From positions 1 to 46,524 of the forward strand of contig JAKSTJ010000018.1 in the NCBI GenBank assembly GCA_024402635.1: a DNA stretch of 46,524 nucleotides. The letters run 5' to 3'. The notes under the pieces were generated by a model. It worked only from the letters and a program-made list of their open reading frames with translations. It made no database searches and was not told where the DNA came from. A program made the translations under genes and the position numbers. Shown here in pieces: positions 18,283-26,350 of this stretch. The first letter of the stretch is position 1; each line of letters opens with the position of its first letter. This DNA comes from Treponema sp. (GTDB lineage: Bacteria > Spirochaetota > Spirochaetia > Treponematales > Treponemataceae).

Positions 18283-19110
18283 GTGTCTGATTGTAATCAT
18301 GAATGCGGCTCTTGTGGTAAGAGTTGTTCGGAAAGAGATTTTAAGGCTTATTTAAATAAAAAAAGCAGCGTAAAAAAAGTAATTGGAATTGTAAGTGGAA
18401 AAGGTGGAGTAGGTAAATCTCTCGTAACCAGTCTTCTTGCTTCTAAAGTTTGTAAAGATGGATTTAAAACTGCAATTCTTGATGCTGATATTACAGGTCC
18501 ATCTATTCCAGAAAGTTTTGGTGTTGGCGGACAGAGAGCAACTGCAGTAGATGGTGAAGAAGCTTTAAATCCTGTTGTAACAGATTCAGGAATTCAGCTT
18601 ATGTCAATGAATTTTCTTCTTGAAAACGAAAATGATCCTGTTATCTGGCGTGGTCCTGTAATTGGTGGTGCAGTAAAACAGTTCTGGACAGATGTAATCT
18701 GGAAGGATGTAGATTTTATGTTTGTTGATATGCCACCTGGAACCGGCGATGTACCTCTTACAGTTTTCCAGAGTCTTCCTGTAGATGGAATTATTGTTGT
18801 ATCTTCTCCACAGCAGTTAGTTCGTGTGATTGTAGAAAAAGCAGTTAATATGGCAAATATGATGAACGTTCCAATTCTTGGTCTTGTTGAAAATATGAGT
18901 TATGTTAAATGTCCAGATTGTGGTAAAGAAATTACAGTTTTTGGTAAATCAAATATTGATGGAATTGCAAAAAGCTTTAATCTTCCAGTTCTTGCCCGTA
19001 TTCCAATGGAAGAATCAACCAGTCGCGCAATTGATGCCGGTGATGTTGAAAGTCTTAATATTCCAGAATTGGAACAGGCCGCAAAAGCAGTAGAAAATCT
19101 TTTAAAATAA
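18283..19110 (+). CDS. Mrp/NBP35-type Fe-S cluster carrier ATPase
   Basis: This 275-residue cytoplasmic P-loop protein belongs to the ApbC/Mrp/NBP35 group, which binds and transfers iron-sulfur clusters. The deviant Walker A is GKGGVGKS (40-47). The conserved VDMPPGTGDVPLT follows in the middle. A CxxC in VKCPDCGKE near residue 210 can bind a bridging cluster. The N-terminus carries a four-cysteine set (Cys4, 8, 11, 15) like that of NBP35 proteins. The start is GTG, with AAGGAG spaced correctly. Monocistronic, followed by a perfect terminator. Confidence 0.92.
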   Translation: MSDCNHECGSCGKSCSERDFKAYLNKKSSVKKVIGIVSGKGGVGKSLVTSLLASKVCKDGFKTAILDADITGPSIPESFGVGGQRATAVDGEEALNPVVTDSGIQLMSMNFLLENENDPVIWRGPVIGGAVKQFWTDVIWKDVDFMFVDMPPGTGDVPLTVFQSLPVDGIIVVSSPQQLVRVIVEKAVNMANMMNVPILGLVENMSYVKCPDCGKEITVFGKSNIDGIAKSFNLPVLARIPMEESTSRAIDAGDVESLNIPELEQAAKAVENLLK

Positions 19111-19127
19111 AAGGCAGTTTGATAAAA

Positions 19128-19162
19128 AAAAGAGACGAACAGAAAGTTCGTCTCTTTTTTTT
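19128..19162 (+). terminator. Terminator after the mrp-type gene
   Basis: AAAAGAGACGAAC (19128-19140) pairs perfectly with GTTCGTCTCTTTT (19146-19158) around the loop AGAAA, followed by further T residues. Confidence 0.92.
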
Positions 19163-19164
19163 AT

Positions 19165-19256
19165 CACCGCTACGTCCGCCCTTCGCTAACGCTCATCCTC
19201 CTCAGTCGCTCGAAACCTCGTTCCCTGCGGTGGACTACGGGGCTCCCATCGCTAAC
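19165..19256. repeat. GC-rich non-coding island, probable dispersed repeat
   Basis: These 92 bp are far richer in G+C than the AT-rich surroundings. CACCGC (19165-19170) and GCGGTG (19227-19232) are inverted repeats; TCGCTAAC occurs twice (near 19184 and 19249). No open frame or RNA family was recognised. The base composition suggests an acquired or repeated element rather than a regulatory leader of purB, whose promoter lies further downstream. Confidence 0.5.
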
Positions 19257-19299
19257 TGAAAATAAATCTTCATAATTACAAAACAAAACCATCTTTTTT

Positions 19300-19328
19300 A
19301 AGACATAATTTTATAAATTCACTATAAT
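19300..19328 (+). promoter_or_regulatory. Promoter of purB
   Basis: AAGACA (19300-19305), 17-bp spacer, perfect TATAAT (19323-19328). The leader of about 25 nt contains AGAGG ahead of the ATG. Confidence 0.65.
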
Positions 19329-19359
19329 GTAATTATCTTTTCAAAAAATAGAGGTTTTT

Positions 19360-20796
19360 ATGGCACTTACTAGTGTTTCTCCAGTTGATGGACGTTACGA
19401 GGGTAAAACAAAATGTTTGCAGGGGTATTTCAGTGAGATGGCTCTTATGAAATATCGTATTTATACTGAAATCAATTATTTGATTAAGCTTTTGGAAACT
19501 CCAATGCTCAAAGAAAGAGTAAAGGAACCAGTTGATGCAGCAAAATTACGTTCTATCATCGACATTACAGTTGAAGATGCTGAAATTATTAAGGCTTTTG
19601 AAACAAAAGGTTACGATGGTACACCAGCTACAAATCATGACGTAAAGGCCATTGAATATTTTATTAAACGCAAGATTAAAGAAATGGGCATGGAAAATAT
19701 TCTTGAATATGTTCACTTTGCTCTTACTTCAGAAGATATTAACAACATCAGTTATGGTCTTATGATTCGTGATGCTGTAAATGAAGTTGTTCTTCCAGAA
19801 ATCCTTAAGATTTACGACAGCCTTTATAAACTGGCAGTTGAACACAAAGATCTTTCAATGCTTGCAAGAACTCACGGTCAGCCAGCAACTCCAACAACTT
19901 TCGGTAAAGAAGTATTGGTTTTTGTAAACCGTATGAGAGAAGAACTGGTTCAGCTTGGAAATATTGATATTCTTCTTAAACTTAACGGTGCTACAGGCGG
20001 ATTCAATGCTCATAACTTTGTATTCCCAGAATTCGACTGGATTAACTTCAGCCACGAACTTATTAATTCTTTTAATAACAGTATTACTCCAATGGATAAT
20101 ACATATATGAGCGTAAAACCTCTCAAAGTTCGTTTTAATCCTATTACTGCTCAGATTGAACCACACGATTCATACCTCCGTGTATTTGATGGTGTAAAAC
20201 GCATCAATAATATCCTTATCGACTTTGCAATGGACACATGGCGCTACATTTCCGACGGATGGATTAAACAGCGTGCAGTTGCTGGCGAAATCGGTTCTTC
20301 TGCTATGCCACATAAAGTAAATCCAATCGATTTTGAAAATGCAGAAGGAAACTTCGGTTTTGCAAATTCAATGTTCGAATTCTTTGTTCGTAAACTTTGT
20401 ATCAGCCGTTTACAGAGAGACCTTACAGATTCAACTGTAGAACGAAACATGGGTGTAGCATTTGCACATTCTATGATTGGTTATGCCAGCCTTGAAAAAG
20501 GTTTAGGAAAAATCGAAGTTAATGCAGACAAAATTACAGAAGCATTGGAAACAACTCCAGAAGTTCTTGCAGAAGCATATCAGAACCTTCTTCGTATGAG
20601 TGGAGTAGATAAACCTTATGAAAGACTTAAGGAAATTACTCGCGGTAAGAAAGTTTCCATTGAAGATTTCCATAACCTTGCAAAAAATCTTAATGTAAGT
20701 GATGAAGTAAAAGCTCGTCTTCTTGCTGCAACTCCACTTACTTACACAGGTTTAAGCGGAAAAATTGTAGAACAGTTTGTTGCAAAAATTAACTAA
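19360..20796 (+). CDS. purB: Adenylosuccinate lyase
   Basis: This enzyme acts twice in purine synthesis, removing fumarate from SAICAR and from adenylosuccinate. The 478-residue protein belongs to the fumarase/aspartase superfamily. The start, SPVDGRYEGKTK, is the substrate-binding loop of the longer PurB type. The catalytic histidine regions are TNHDVKA and RTHGQPATPT. The mobile signature loop is GSSAMPHKVNPIDFENAEGN. It has its own promoter and terminator and no pur neighbours. Confidence 0.95.
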   Translation: MALTSVSPVDGRYEGKTKCLQGYFSEMALMKYRIYTEINYLIKLLETPMLKERVKEPVDAAKLRSIIDITVEDAEIIKAFETKGYDGTPATNHDVKAIEYFIKRKIKEMGMENILEYVHFALTSEDINNISYGLMIRDAVNEVVLPEILKIYDSLYKLAVEHKDLSMLARTHGQPATPTTFGKEVLVFVNRMREELVQLGNIDILLKLNGATGGFNAHNFVFPEFDWINFSHELINSFNNSITPMDNTYMSVKPLKVRFNPITAQIEPHDSYLRVFDGVKRINNILIDFAMDTWRYISDGWIKQRAVAGEIGSSAMPHKVNPIDFENAEGNFGFANSMFEFFVRKLCISRLQRDLTDSTVERNMGVAFAHSMIGYASLEKGLGKIEVNADKITEALETTPEVLAEAYQNLLRMSGVDKPYERLKEITRGKKVSIEDFHNLAKNLNVSDEVKARLLAATPLTYTGLSGKIVEQFVAKIN

Positions 20797-20835
20797 ATAG
20801 TTTTTTGACATCACAGTTTTAGTAGCTGTTATATA

Positions 20836-20876
20836 GGTAATATGATGTATTTATTGCATTGTATTACCTTTTTTTA
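20836..20876 (+). terminator. Terminator of purB
   Basis: GGTAATA (20836-20842) pairs with TATTACC (20862-20868) and is followed by seven T residues. Confidence 0.85.
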
Positions 20877-20896
20877 TTTTAGCAGTAGTTCAGATT

Positions 20897-21429
20897 TTGA
20901 AAAGTAAAAAATACAATATAAAATCTGAAAAAGGTTTGATTACAACAGATTATACTCCTAAGCAACTTTATGATTACACCCATTTTGTTTATGAAATTCC
21001 TCTGAAATATAATTCAAATGAAACAACGGTAGAAGGAATTGATATTACAGAATTTATCTCAAAAATTAATTCTACAAAAATCAAAGTATTTATAGCAGTT
21101 CGCGGAGATTATGATCTTAATTGTAAAACTGAAGCACTTGATGCCTCGAATATATTAAGACAGTATGCAACTGTTTGTACAACTCCAGAATTAACTGATA
21201 ATGAATATTTTAGTAATGAACAAAAGTTAGTCTTTCAGCAGGTGTTAGGCTGTAATTATATTCCTGAAGATTTATAAATAAATATTTATGGAAATATTGT
21301 GACGTAAGCGGAGATAGTGAAATAGATGCTGTAGATGCTAGTTGTATGTTGAAATTTTATGCATTGGAACAAACATCAGTGGGGAATTTTGATATTGAAG
21401 CAACCTGGAAGGAAATTTTAGGAGAATAA
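20897..21429 (+). pseudogene. Broken dockerin-type protein gene with two EF-hand repeats
   Basis: The first frame opens at a TTG (20897), without a ribosome-binding site, directly after a terminator, and runs 126 codons to 21277. It carries a dockerin-like calcium loop, RGDYDLNCKTEALDASNILR. After a one-base frame change the next frame, read from 21268 to the stop at 21427-21429, carries the partner repeat CDVSGDSEIDAVDASCMLKF and a 20-residue tail. Type I dockerins consist of exactly such a pair of repeats, so the two frames belong to one ancestral protein. Loss of one T in the TTT at 21271-21273 would explain the shift. No catalytic module or signal peptide is present, so the N-terminal part is also missing. 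The alternative is an assembly error or a programmed shift. Confidence 0.75.
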
Positions 21430-21452
21430 TTTCTTAAAATTTTCTCCTAAAT
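21417..21452 (+). repeat. Inverted repeat at the end of the dockerin remnant
   Basis: TTAGGAGAA and TTCTCCTAA flank about 15 nt and overlap the stop codon. It could be a weak terminator, but there is no T-run. Confidence 0.4.
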
Positions 21453-21456
21453 TCAT

Positions 21457-21485
21457 TTGACTTCTAAACTTTTTCAGAATAAAAT
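21457..21485 (+). promoter_or_regulatory. Promoter of the sugar-importer ATPase gene
   Basis: TTGACT (21457-21462), 17-bp spacer, TAAAAT (21480-21485). The leader of about 100 nt contains the hairpin AGCTCA (21551-21556) and TGAGCT (21563-21568), just upstream of the ribosome-binding site AGGAGG (21574-21579). The hairpin leaves the site exposed. Confidence 0.7.
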
Positions 21486-21589
21486 GGAATTAATAATATA
21501 ACCCGGTGGGTATAAAACGGTGAATCTGGAAATGATTTACTGTTAATCAAAGCTCAATAAAATGAGCTCTCTCAGGAGGCCAATAAAAA

Positions 21590-22717
21590 ATGGCAAAAGT
21601 AGAACTTAAGGGTATTGGAAAAATTTACGACGGCGGTGTTCGTGCTGTAACAAATTCTAATATCACAATCGAAGACAAAGAATTCTGTGTATTTGTAGGA
21701 CCATCTGGATGTGGTAAATCAACTACACTCCGTATGATTGCTGGTCTTGAAGACATTTCTGAAGGAAAACTCTTCATTGACGGTATCGAAATGAATGACG
21801 TTCCACCAAAGGATCGTGATATCGCAATGGTATTCCAGAACTATGCTCTTTACCCACATATGACAGTATATGATAACATGGCTTTCGGTCTTAAAATCCG
21901 TAAAATGGATAAAGCAGAAATCGACCGCCGTGTACGTGAAGCTGCTAAACAGCTTGACTTAACTCAGTATCTTGATCGTAAACCAAAGGCTCTCTCTGGT
22001 GGACAGAGACAGCGTGTTGCTGTAGGACGTGCTATCGTTCGTAATCCAAAAGTATTCTTGTTCGATGAACCTCTTTCTAACTTGGATGCTAAACTCCGTG
22101 TAACAATGCGTTCTGAATTGGCTGCTCTTCATAACAGACTTCAGGCTACAATGATCTACGTAACACACGACCAGATCGAAGCTATGACACTTGGTACAAA
22201 AATCGTTGTAATGAAAGACGGTATTATCCAGCAGATTGGTGCACCACTTTACCTCTACAACAACCCAATCAATAAATTCGTTGCAGGATTTATTGGTACA
22301 CCTCCAATGAACTTCTTAACAGTAAAAGTTCTTGAAAAGAATGGTGCTATCGTTTGTGACGAAGGTTCATTCGAAATCAACCCAACAGCTGAACAGGCTA
22401 AATACCTTAAAGAATATGTAAATAAAGAAGTTACATTCGGTATTCGTCCAGAAGATTTAACATACGTTGAAAAACCAGCTGCTAAAGATGATATGCAGAT
22501 GAAGATTACAAACAAAGAACCACTTGGTGCTGAAACACATCTTTACCTCATTTCTAACAAAGGACAGAGCATTATTGCTAAGACAACAGCTAATGCTGAA
22601 TTCCGTTTAGGTGATTCAGTAAATGTTGTTCCTAACATGGAAAAAGCTAAGTTCTTCGTAATCAACCCAGATGGTGAAGAATTAAATATCTGTGACCAGA
22701 TCGAAAAGAAATGGTAA
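21590..22717 (+). CDS. Sugar ABC importer ATPase, UgpC/MsmK/MalK type
   Basis: This 375-residue cytoplasmic subunit powers binding-protein-dependent sugar import. Visible motifs are Walker A GPSGCGKST (38-46), Q-loop VFQNYALYPHMTV, signature LSGGQRQRVAVGRAI, Walker B VFLFDEPLSNLD and switch histidine YVTHDQIEAM. The C-terminal TOBE/regulatory domain (about 240-375) has FGIRPEDL. It stands alone with its own promoter and terminator, the arrangement of shared MsmK-type ATPases. It is the only such ATPase in the window, while three permease pairs lack one, so sharing is a reasonable inference. Base use is C-rich at third positions, suggesting high expression. Confidence 0.93.
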   Translation: MAKVELKGIGKIYDGGVRAVTNSNITIEDKEFCVFVGPSGCGKSTTLRMIAGLEDISEGKLFIDGIEMNDVPPKDRDIAMVFQNYALYPHMTVYDNMAFGLKIRKMDKAEIDRRVREAAKQLDLTQYLDRKPKALSGGQRQRVAVGRAIVRNPKVFLFDEPLSNLDAKLRVTMRSELAALHNRLQATMIYVTHDQIEAMTLGTKIVVMKDGIIQQIGAPLYLYNNPINKFVAGFIGTPPMNFLTVKVLEKNGAIVCDEGSFEINPTAEQAKYLKEYVNKEVTFGIRPEDLTYVEKPAAKDDMQMKITNKEPLGAETHLYLISNKGQSIIAKTTANAEFRLGDSVNVVPNMEKAKFFVINPDGEELNICDQIEKKW

Positions 22718-22742
22718 TTAGTCTTTAATTAGATTAAACAGA

Positions 22743-22779
22743 AGACCACTTGAATTTAATTTCAGGTGGTCTTTTTTTA
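22743..22779 (+). terminator. Terminator of the ATPase gene
   Basis: AGACCACTTGAA (22743-22754) pairs with TTCAGGTGGTCT (22761-22772) with one G-U pair, followed by a T-run. Confidence 0.9.
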
Positions 22780-22794
22780 TATATATGGTCTGAG

Positions 22795-22823
22795 ATGACA
22801 ATTTAATATATTTTTGTTATCTT
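22795..22823 (+). promoter_or_regulatory. Promoter of the RNase II-family gene, leaderless type
   Basis: ATGACA (22795-22800), 17-bp spacer, TATCTT (22818-22823). The -10 ends 7 nt before the ATG at 22831, and there is no ribosome-binding site. Confidence 0.55.
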
Positions 22824-22830
22824 ATAAATT

Positions 22831-24735
22831 ATGAATAAAAATTCTCTTGTTTTATATAAAAATAACTGTGCAATTGTTAATGAAATTGAAAATGATAAAT
22901 ATCTTATAAAGTTTTGTACTCAGCCTGCAACTCCTACTGGAAAAAAAGCCGTTTATAGTGAACAGAAGGTTCGTGAAAAAGATTTTATTCTTTTACATAA
23001 CGGTCCTGCCTCATCTTTAGAAAAAGTTCTTGCTTTTGAAGATTTATCTATTAACTCACAGATTGAAGAAATTTATGAATTGTTAATTTCTGATGAAACA
23101 ACAGCTGCAGCTCCAATTAGTTTTGAAGAATTATGTGAATTAATACGAGGTTCTTTTTCTGCAGAAGAATGCTGGTTTGTGTATTCAACATTGTCTCAGG
23201 ATATTCATTTTTCTGTTTCCTCGGATGATTTTAAAAACGGAAAAATAGTTTTTGTTCCAAGAACTCAACAGGAAATTGATTCAATTAATCAGAAAAAATT
23301 TGAAAAAGAACATGAAGCAGAAATTCGTCAGGCATTTATTCAAAGATTAAAAGATAAAAAACTTAATCTTCCTGATGATGCAATGCTTATGGGTGAAGTT
23401 GAAGCTTTTGCTTTATGTAAAACTGAAAAATCAAAAGTTTTACAGGAAGCTGGATTTCCGCTGGATATTGAAAAAGCTCATCAGCTGTTAATTGATACAC
23501 AAATCTGGCCTTTTACTAAAAATCCTTATCCTACAAGATTTGGTTTTTCTTTTGATTCTGCAAAAGATGCCTTAGGTGCAATGCCGGAAGAAGAAAGAAT
23601 TGAAGTTCCTGGTTTTGCTTATGCAATTGATGGAGAACATTCTACAGACCCGGATGATGCTGTTGGTTATGATGGTGAATATGTGTGGGTTCATATTGCA
23701 GATCCTGCATCTTCTGTTGCTCCTGATTCCGTAATTGATATTGCTGCAAGAAATCGGGGAACAACTTTATATATTCCAGAAGGTGCTTCCAGAATGTTAT
23801 GTGAATCTTGTCTTGAAGATTATGCTCTTGGGTTAAAACAATATTCTTCTGCATTGTCTTTCAGATTAAAACTTGATGAAAATGCTGAAATTCAGGAATG
23901 TAAAATATTTAGAACTCATGTAAATGTAAAACGTTTGACTTATAAGCAGGCAGAAGAACAGAAAGATTCTGAAGAATTAAAGCCTCTTTTTGAAATTGCC
24001 AGAAAAAACCTGGAAAAACGTACAAAAAATGGTGCTGTTACAATTCAAATGCCCGAAGTTCATATTTACGTAGACAAAGAAACAAAGAAAGTTTCTGTTG
24101 AACCTGATGAAAAATATGAATCAAATGCAATGATTCAGGAAATGATGCTTCTGGCTGGAGAAGGTGCTGCAAGATTTGCTTTCGAAAATCAAATTCCATT
24201 TCCTTTTGTTAGTCAGGAGTCTCCTAATTTTCCGGAAAATGTTCCAGAAGGCTGGGCAGGCCAGTTTGCTAAAGTAAAATGTATGCGAAAACGTTCAGTG
24301 GGAATTACACCTGCGCCTCATGCTGGAGTTGGACTTTCTTTTTACAGTCAGGTTACTTCTCCTTTACGTCGTTATGGAGACCTGGTTGCTCATCAGCAAT
24401 TAAGAGCGTTTATAAAAGGTGAACGTTTGATTGATAAAGATGAAATGCTTATGAGAATTTCTGCAGGAGATGCAGCTTCTCTGGCAGCTAAAAAGGCAAG
24501 CCGATTAAGTGATACTCATTGGAAACTGGTTTATCTTTTACAGAATCCAGAAAATCAATATGAAGGATTTTGTATTGACTTAAAAGGAAAAGATGCTTTG
24601 TTCCTTATTCCTTCTTTAGACATGCAGACTACTTTGCAAAATACAGAAGATTTTAAACTGAATGATAAAGTTTTATTAAAAATGTCTAAGGTTGATATTC
24701 CGGAACAAAAAGTAATGTTTTCTATTGTAAGATAA
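22831..24735 (+). CDS. RNase II-family (RNB domain) exoribonuclease
   Basis: This 634-residue protein should degrade RNA 3' to 5'. The RNB catalytic centre is seen at 267-276, IDGEHSTDPDDA, with Asp267, Asp273, Asp275 and Asp276 in the metal-binding pattern. Further RNB landmarks are VHIADPASSV, RNRGTTLYIPEGASRMLC and, near the end, YSQVTSPLRRYGDLVAHQQL. The first 200 residues lack clear cold-shock domains, and the C-terminal S1-like part is weak. It is therefore shorter and more divergent than E. coli RNase R, nearer RNase II in size. I do not assign rnb or rnr. Confidence 0.88.
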   Translation: MNKNSLVLYKNNCAIVNEIENDKYLIKFCTQPATPTGKKAVYSEQKVREKDFILLHNGPASSLEKVLAFEDLSINSQIEEIYELLISDETTAAAPISFEELCELIRGSFSAEECWFVYSTLSQDIHFSVSSDDFKNGKIVFVPRTQQEIDSINQKKFEKEHEAEIRQAFIQRLKDKKLNLPDDAMLMGEVEAFALCKTEKSKVLQEAGFPLDIEKAHQLLIDTQIWPFTKNPYPTRFGFSFDSAKDALGAMPEEERIEVPGFAYAIDGEHSTDPDDAVGYDGEYVWVHIADPASSVAPDSVIDIAARNRGTTLYIPEGASRMLCESCLEDYALGLKQYSSALSFRLKLDENAEIQECKIFRTHVNVKRLTYKQAEEQKDSEELKPLFEIARKNLEKRTKNGAVTIQMPEVHIYVDKETKKVSVEPDEKYESNAMIQEMMLLAGEGAARFAFENQIPFPFVSQESPNFPENVPEGWAGQFAKVKCMRKRSVGITPAPHAGVGLSFYSQVTSPLRRYGDLVAHQQLRAFIKGERLIDKDEMLMRISAGDAASLAAKKASRLSDTHWKLVYLLQNPENQYEGFCIDLKGKDALFLIPSLDMQTTLQNTEDFKLNDKVLLKMSKVDIPEQKVMFSIVR

Positions 24736-24751
24736 AATTAATTCAGGGTTT

Positions 24752-24832
24752 TAGGGACTTGTCCCTAGGAGAAGGGGTGGCGGAAGACTGCTGGCAGGCT
24801 GGAGTCAGGGGAAGGCTTTCCCCTTTTTTTTT
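24752..24832 (+). terminator. GC-rich stretch with hairpin and terminator after the RNase II-family gene
   Basis: TAGGGAC (24752-24758) and GTCCCTA (24761-24767) form one short-loop inverted repeat. GGGGAA (24808-24813) and TTCCCC (24818-24823) form a terminator stem with a 4-nt loop and nine T residues. The intervening 40 bp are GC-rich, unlike the flanks, and hold no gene. Confidence 0.75.
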
Positions 24833-24898
24833 CTTCTTTATTAATATTTTGCAAATCAGTATAATACATTTTGAAATTCATTTTTTAGAGGAAATCTT

Positions 24899-26224
24899 AT
24901 GATAGTAATGAAATTTGGCGGTTCATCTGTCGCAAATGCTGAAAGAATTAAACATGTAGCTTCAATTATTAAGGCATATAAAGAAAAACGTCCTGTTGTT
25001 GTATTATCTGCTATGGGAGATACAACTGATCATTTATTGGAAGCTGCAGATAAAGCTGTTGAAGGTATTGTTGATGTTGCCGGTGTTGCTAAACTTCATG
25101 AAGATACTGCTGCAGAACTTGGTGTTAATATTGAAACAATTCAGGCTCTTCTTGTTGAGTTACAGCAGTTGCTTACTGGTATTTCTATGCTTAAAGAAAT
25201 CAGTAAACGTTCGAGAGATTATCTTGTAAGTTTTGGTGAAAGAATGTCTGTTCGTATGATGGCAGCTTATCTTGAAAAAGAAGGTATTCCTGCTCAGTTC
25301 TACGATGCATGGGATATTGGTATTAAATCTGACAGTAATTTTATGGCTGCAGAACTTTTAGATGAAGTATGGGATTCTATTCCTGCCAGTCTTAATTCTT
25401 ATAAAGATGGTTCTGATAATAAGATTCCTATTGTTACAGGTTTTATTGCAAAAGATGTAAAAGGAAATATTACAACTTTAGGTCGTGGTGGTTCGGATTT
25501 AACAGCAACTATGATTGGTGCTGCAATGAGAGCCGAAGAAGTTCAGACCTGGAAAGATGTTGATGGTATTTTAACAACTGATCCTCGTGTTGTAAAAGAA
25601 GCTAAACCTGTTCCAGAGGTAACTTACGAAGAAGCTCAGGAACTTGCTATGTTTGGTGCTCAGGTTCTTCATCCTCGTTCAATGATGCCTGTTAGAAAAA
25701 CTGGAACTCCTGTTCGCGTAAAAAACTCATATAATATTTCAAGTCCAGGTTCTATCATTGTAGAAAAACATAATGGTACAGTTCCTCCTGTTCGTGCAAT
25801 TACAACTGTTAAAAATATTACTTTAATTGATATTGTTTCTTCAAGAATGCTTGGTGCTGCAGGTTTCCTTGCTCACGTATTCAATAATTTCTTAAAATGG
25901 AACGTTTCTATTGATGTAATTGCTACTTCTGAAGTTTCTGTTTCTCTTACTGTAAATACAAAAGCAGATTTATCTGGTCTTATTGCAGATCTTGAACAGG
26001 CTAGTCAGGTTACTGTAAAAAAGGAAAAAGCTATTGTTACAATTATTTGTGATGCTGCTCATTCTTCTGCAATTCTTGCTTCTGGTTTTGATGCTCTTGC
26101 TGATGAAGGAATTAATGTTCAGATGATTTCTCAGGGTGCAAGTAAAGTAAATATCAGTATGATTGTTAATGCTGATGAAGCTGAAAAAACTGTACAGATT
26201 TTGCACGGTGCTTTCTTTAACTAG
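24899..26224 (+). CDS. lysC: Aspartate kinase
   Basis: This enzyme phosphorylates aspartate, the first step to lysine, diaminopimelate, threonine and methionine. The 441-residue protein is monofunctional. The kinase fold starts with KFGGSSVANAERI (4-16). The central nucleotide site is TTLGRGGSDLTATMIGAA, followed by WKDVDGILTTDPR. Two ACT domains fill the last 130 residues or so (VSIDVIATSEVSVSLTV; NVQMISQGASKVNISMIV) and probably give feedback inhibition. AGAGG precedes the ATG, and a TATAAT lies at 24860-24865. It is followed 126 nt later by dapB, the pathway partner. Confidence 0.95.
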   Translation: MIVMKFGGSSVANAERIKHVASIIKAYKEKRPVVVLSAMGDTTDHLLEAADKAVEGIVDVAGVAKLHEDTAAELGVNIETIQALLVELQQLLTGISMLKEISKRSRDYLVSFGERMSVRMMAAYLEKEGIPAQFYDAWDIGIKSDSNFMAAELLDEVWDSIPASLNSYKDGSDNKIPIVTGFIAKDVKGNITTLGRGGSDLTATMIGAAMRAEEVQTWKDVDGILTTDPRVVKEAKPVPEVTYEEAQELAMFGAQVLHPRSMMPVRKTGTPVRVKNSYNISSPGSIIVEKHNGTVPPVRAITTVKNITLIDIVSSRMLGAAGFLAHVFNNFLKWNVSIDVIATSEVSVSLTVNTKADLSGLIADLEQASQVTVKKEKAIVTIICDAAHSSAILASGFDALADEGINVQMISQGASKVNISMIVNADEAEKTVQILHGAFFN

Positions 26225-26243
26225 AAAAAAAACGAATAAAAAT

Positions 26244-26350
26244 TGGAGATAAAACATTGTTCTAAAATACAAGTTCGTCAAGGCACGCTGACGCTTAAAA
26301 CCTTGACAAACTTGTTTAGCGGTTTATCTCCAGAGGAGGATAAAACCGCT
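26244..26350 (+). promoter_or_regulatory. Structured dapB leader with mutually exclusive pairings
   Basis: Structure 1: GGAGATAAA (26245-26253) pairs perfectly with TTTATCTCC (26323-26331). It encloses a 15-bp hairpin, ACAAGTTCGTCAAGG (26269-26283) with CCTTGACAAACTTGT (26301-26315), one mismatch. Structure 2: AGCGGTTTATCTCC (26318-26331) pairs with 26335-26350, ending AAACCGCT, with two single-base bulges. It buries the dapB Shine-Dalgarno AGGAGG directly before the ATG. Both use 26323-26331, so only one can form. This is the layout of a translational switch. The 10-bp terminal inverted repeats (TGGAGATAAA, TTTATCTCCA) also fit a small mobile repeat of 89 bp. Confidence 0.55.

Noticed and set aside
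20805..20834. Promoter TTGACA with TTATAT for the dockerin remnant
   Set aside because: The spacer is 18 bp and the start would fall inside the purB terminator stem, so any transcript would begin in or be stopped by the hairpin.
26225..26350. Classical lysine riboswitch ahead of dapB
   Set aside because: The leader is about 107 nt, against roughly 170 or more for the lysine riboswitch, and its multi-helix core motifs are not visible. Only a generic two-state fold is claimed.
26243..26350. N-terminal extension of DapB from TTG at 26243
   Set aside because: It would add 36 residues before the canonical MKIALVGYGKMG start; the open frame is explained by the structured leader. A proteomic N-terminus would settle it.
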